Shown piece after piece: positions 32,263 to 32,505 of a stretch of 32,505 nt of DNA. The stretch comes from Nonomuraea turkmeniaca (GTDB lineage: Bacteria; Actinomycetota; Actinomycetes; Streptosporangiales; Streptosporangiaceae). Both the position numbers and the translations under genes were made by a program. The stretch covers positions 1-32,505 of the forward strand of contig NZ_VCKY01000120.1 of the NCBI RefSeq assembly GCF_005889735.1, read 5' to 3'. Each line of letters starts with the position of its first letter. The stretch's first letter is position 1. Under the pieces are notes generated by a model, which worked only from the letters and a program-made list of their open reading frames with translations, was not told the origin of the DNA and did not search any database.

Positions 32263-32505
32263 ATGTTCGCGGAGGTCACGTACGCCACCTGTCCCGGCTC
32301 CGCCGAGCCCAACGAGGACCTGGTGATCGCCGGGCCGTCGTGGATCATCGTGCTCGACGGGGCCACGGCGGCGGCAGGAGTGGACAGCGGGTGCGTGCAC
32401 GACGTGCCGTGGCTGGTGGCGCGGCTCGGCGGGGCGCTGGCGGCGCGGCTGACCGTGGGGGATGACACGCCGCTGGCCCGGGTGCTGGAGGGGGCCATCT
32501 CCGAG
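32263..32505 (+). CDS. PP2C-like phosphatase family protein, 5' part only
   Basis: The first 81 codons of a gene cut by the window edge; no stop is reached. The product begins MFAEVTYATCPGSAEPNEDL and contains WIIVLDGATAAAG, where the D-G-A-T corresponds to the metal-binding motif of PP2C-type serine/threonine phosphatases, preceded by the N-E-D pair expected early in that fold. It is therefore probably a member of the PP2C-like actinobacterial group of about 250-300 residues. No ribosome site is present; a leaderless start is possible. Confidence 0.65.
   Translation, partial: MFAEVTYATCPGSAEPNEDLVIAGPSWIIVLDGATAAAGVDSGCVHDVPWLVARLGGALAARLTVGDDTPLARVLEGAISE

Overview
The window is chromosomal DNA from a high-GC Gram-positive actinobacterium. 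Supporting signs are the strong third-position GC bias, frequent GTG/TTG starts, 1-4 bp overlapping stop/start pairs, many leaderless promoters, a GarA/MerR/DUF151/MerR/gcvP block known from mycobacteria and other actinobacteria, and a DUF5999 gene. Gene content fits Streptosporangiales (Nonomuraea-like), but that placement is inference. No CRISPR array, rRNA, tRNA, insertion sequence or prophage gene was seen. Most of the window is ordinary core or near-core genome.

Layout. 1-3.4 kb: a secreted Asp-box (BNR) protein and a globin-flavoreductase, both on the minus strand; a gene-poor AT-richer stretch with an inverted repeat and what looks like the C-terminal remnant of a SnoaL-tailed ECF sigma factor; a small hypothetical. 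3.6-6.1 kb: a plus-strand set of a PuuD-like class I amidotransferase lacking its cysteine nucleophile, an HSL-type esterase and a crotonase lacking both canonical glutamates. 6.3-9.3 kb: a phospholipid-methyltransferase-like gene divergent from a NarL-type two-component pair. 9.4-13.4 kb: trpF with a 49-codon coupled ORF, a CDP-alcohol phosphatidyltransferase, and a three-module mannose-1-phosphate guanylyltransferase-like protein whose phosphomannomutase module looks dead. 13.5-19.4 kb: GarA-like FHA protein, FtsR-like MerR, DUF151 nuclease-like protein, McdR-like MerR, a tandem glycine riboswitch and gcvP.

19.6-23 kb: a TPR-like protein, a small membrane protein, a small alpha/beta hydrolase, DUF5999, a TetR regulator with an operator at its own promoter, and a hypothetical. 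23-25 kb: a primary-type sigma-70 factor and a short exported protein carrying a YWTxxRM element. 25-28.8 kb: menE divergent from menC-menD (menaquinone synthesis). 28.8-32.5 kb: a stand-alone 5'-3' exonuclease, a PAS-SpoIIE phosphatase, an M24 aminopeptidase, and a truncated PP2C-like gene at the right edge.

How parts fit together. GarA-type FHA proteins are kinase-controlled switches of 2-oxoglutarate and glutamate metabolism, and their neighbour gcvP is put under glycine control by the riboswitch, so 13.6-19.4 kb is a nitrogen/one-carbon control block with two MerR regulators. MenE, MenC and MenD give the o-succinylbenzoate branch of menaquinone synthesis. The points most worth a second look are the cysteine-less PuuD homologue with its glutamate-less crotonase neighbour, the degenerate PMM module, the apparent riboswitch expression platform, the recurring TANNNT-N5-7-start leaderless architecture, a TTA codon inside a low-GC patch, and the orphan YWTxxRM exported protein.
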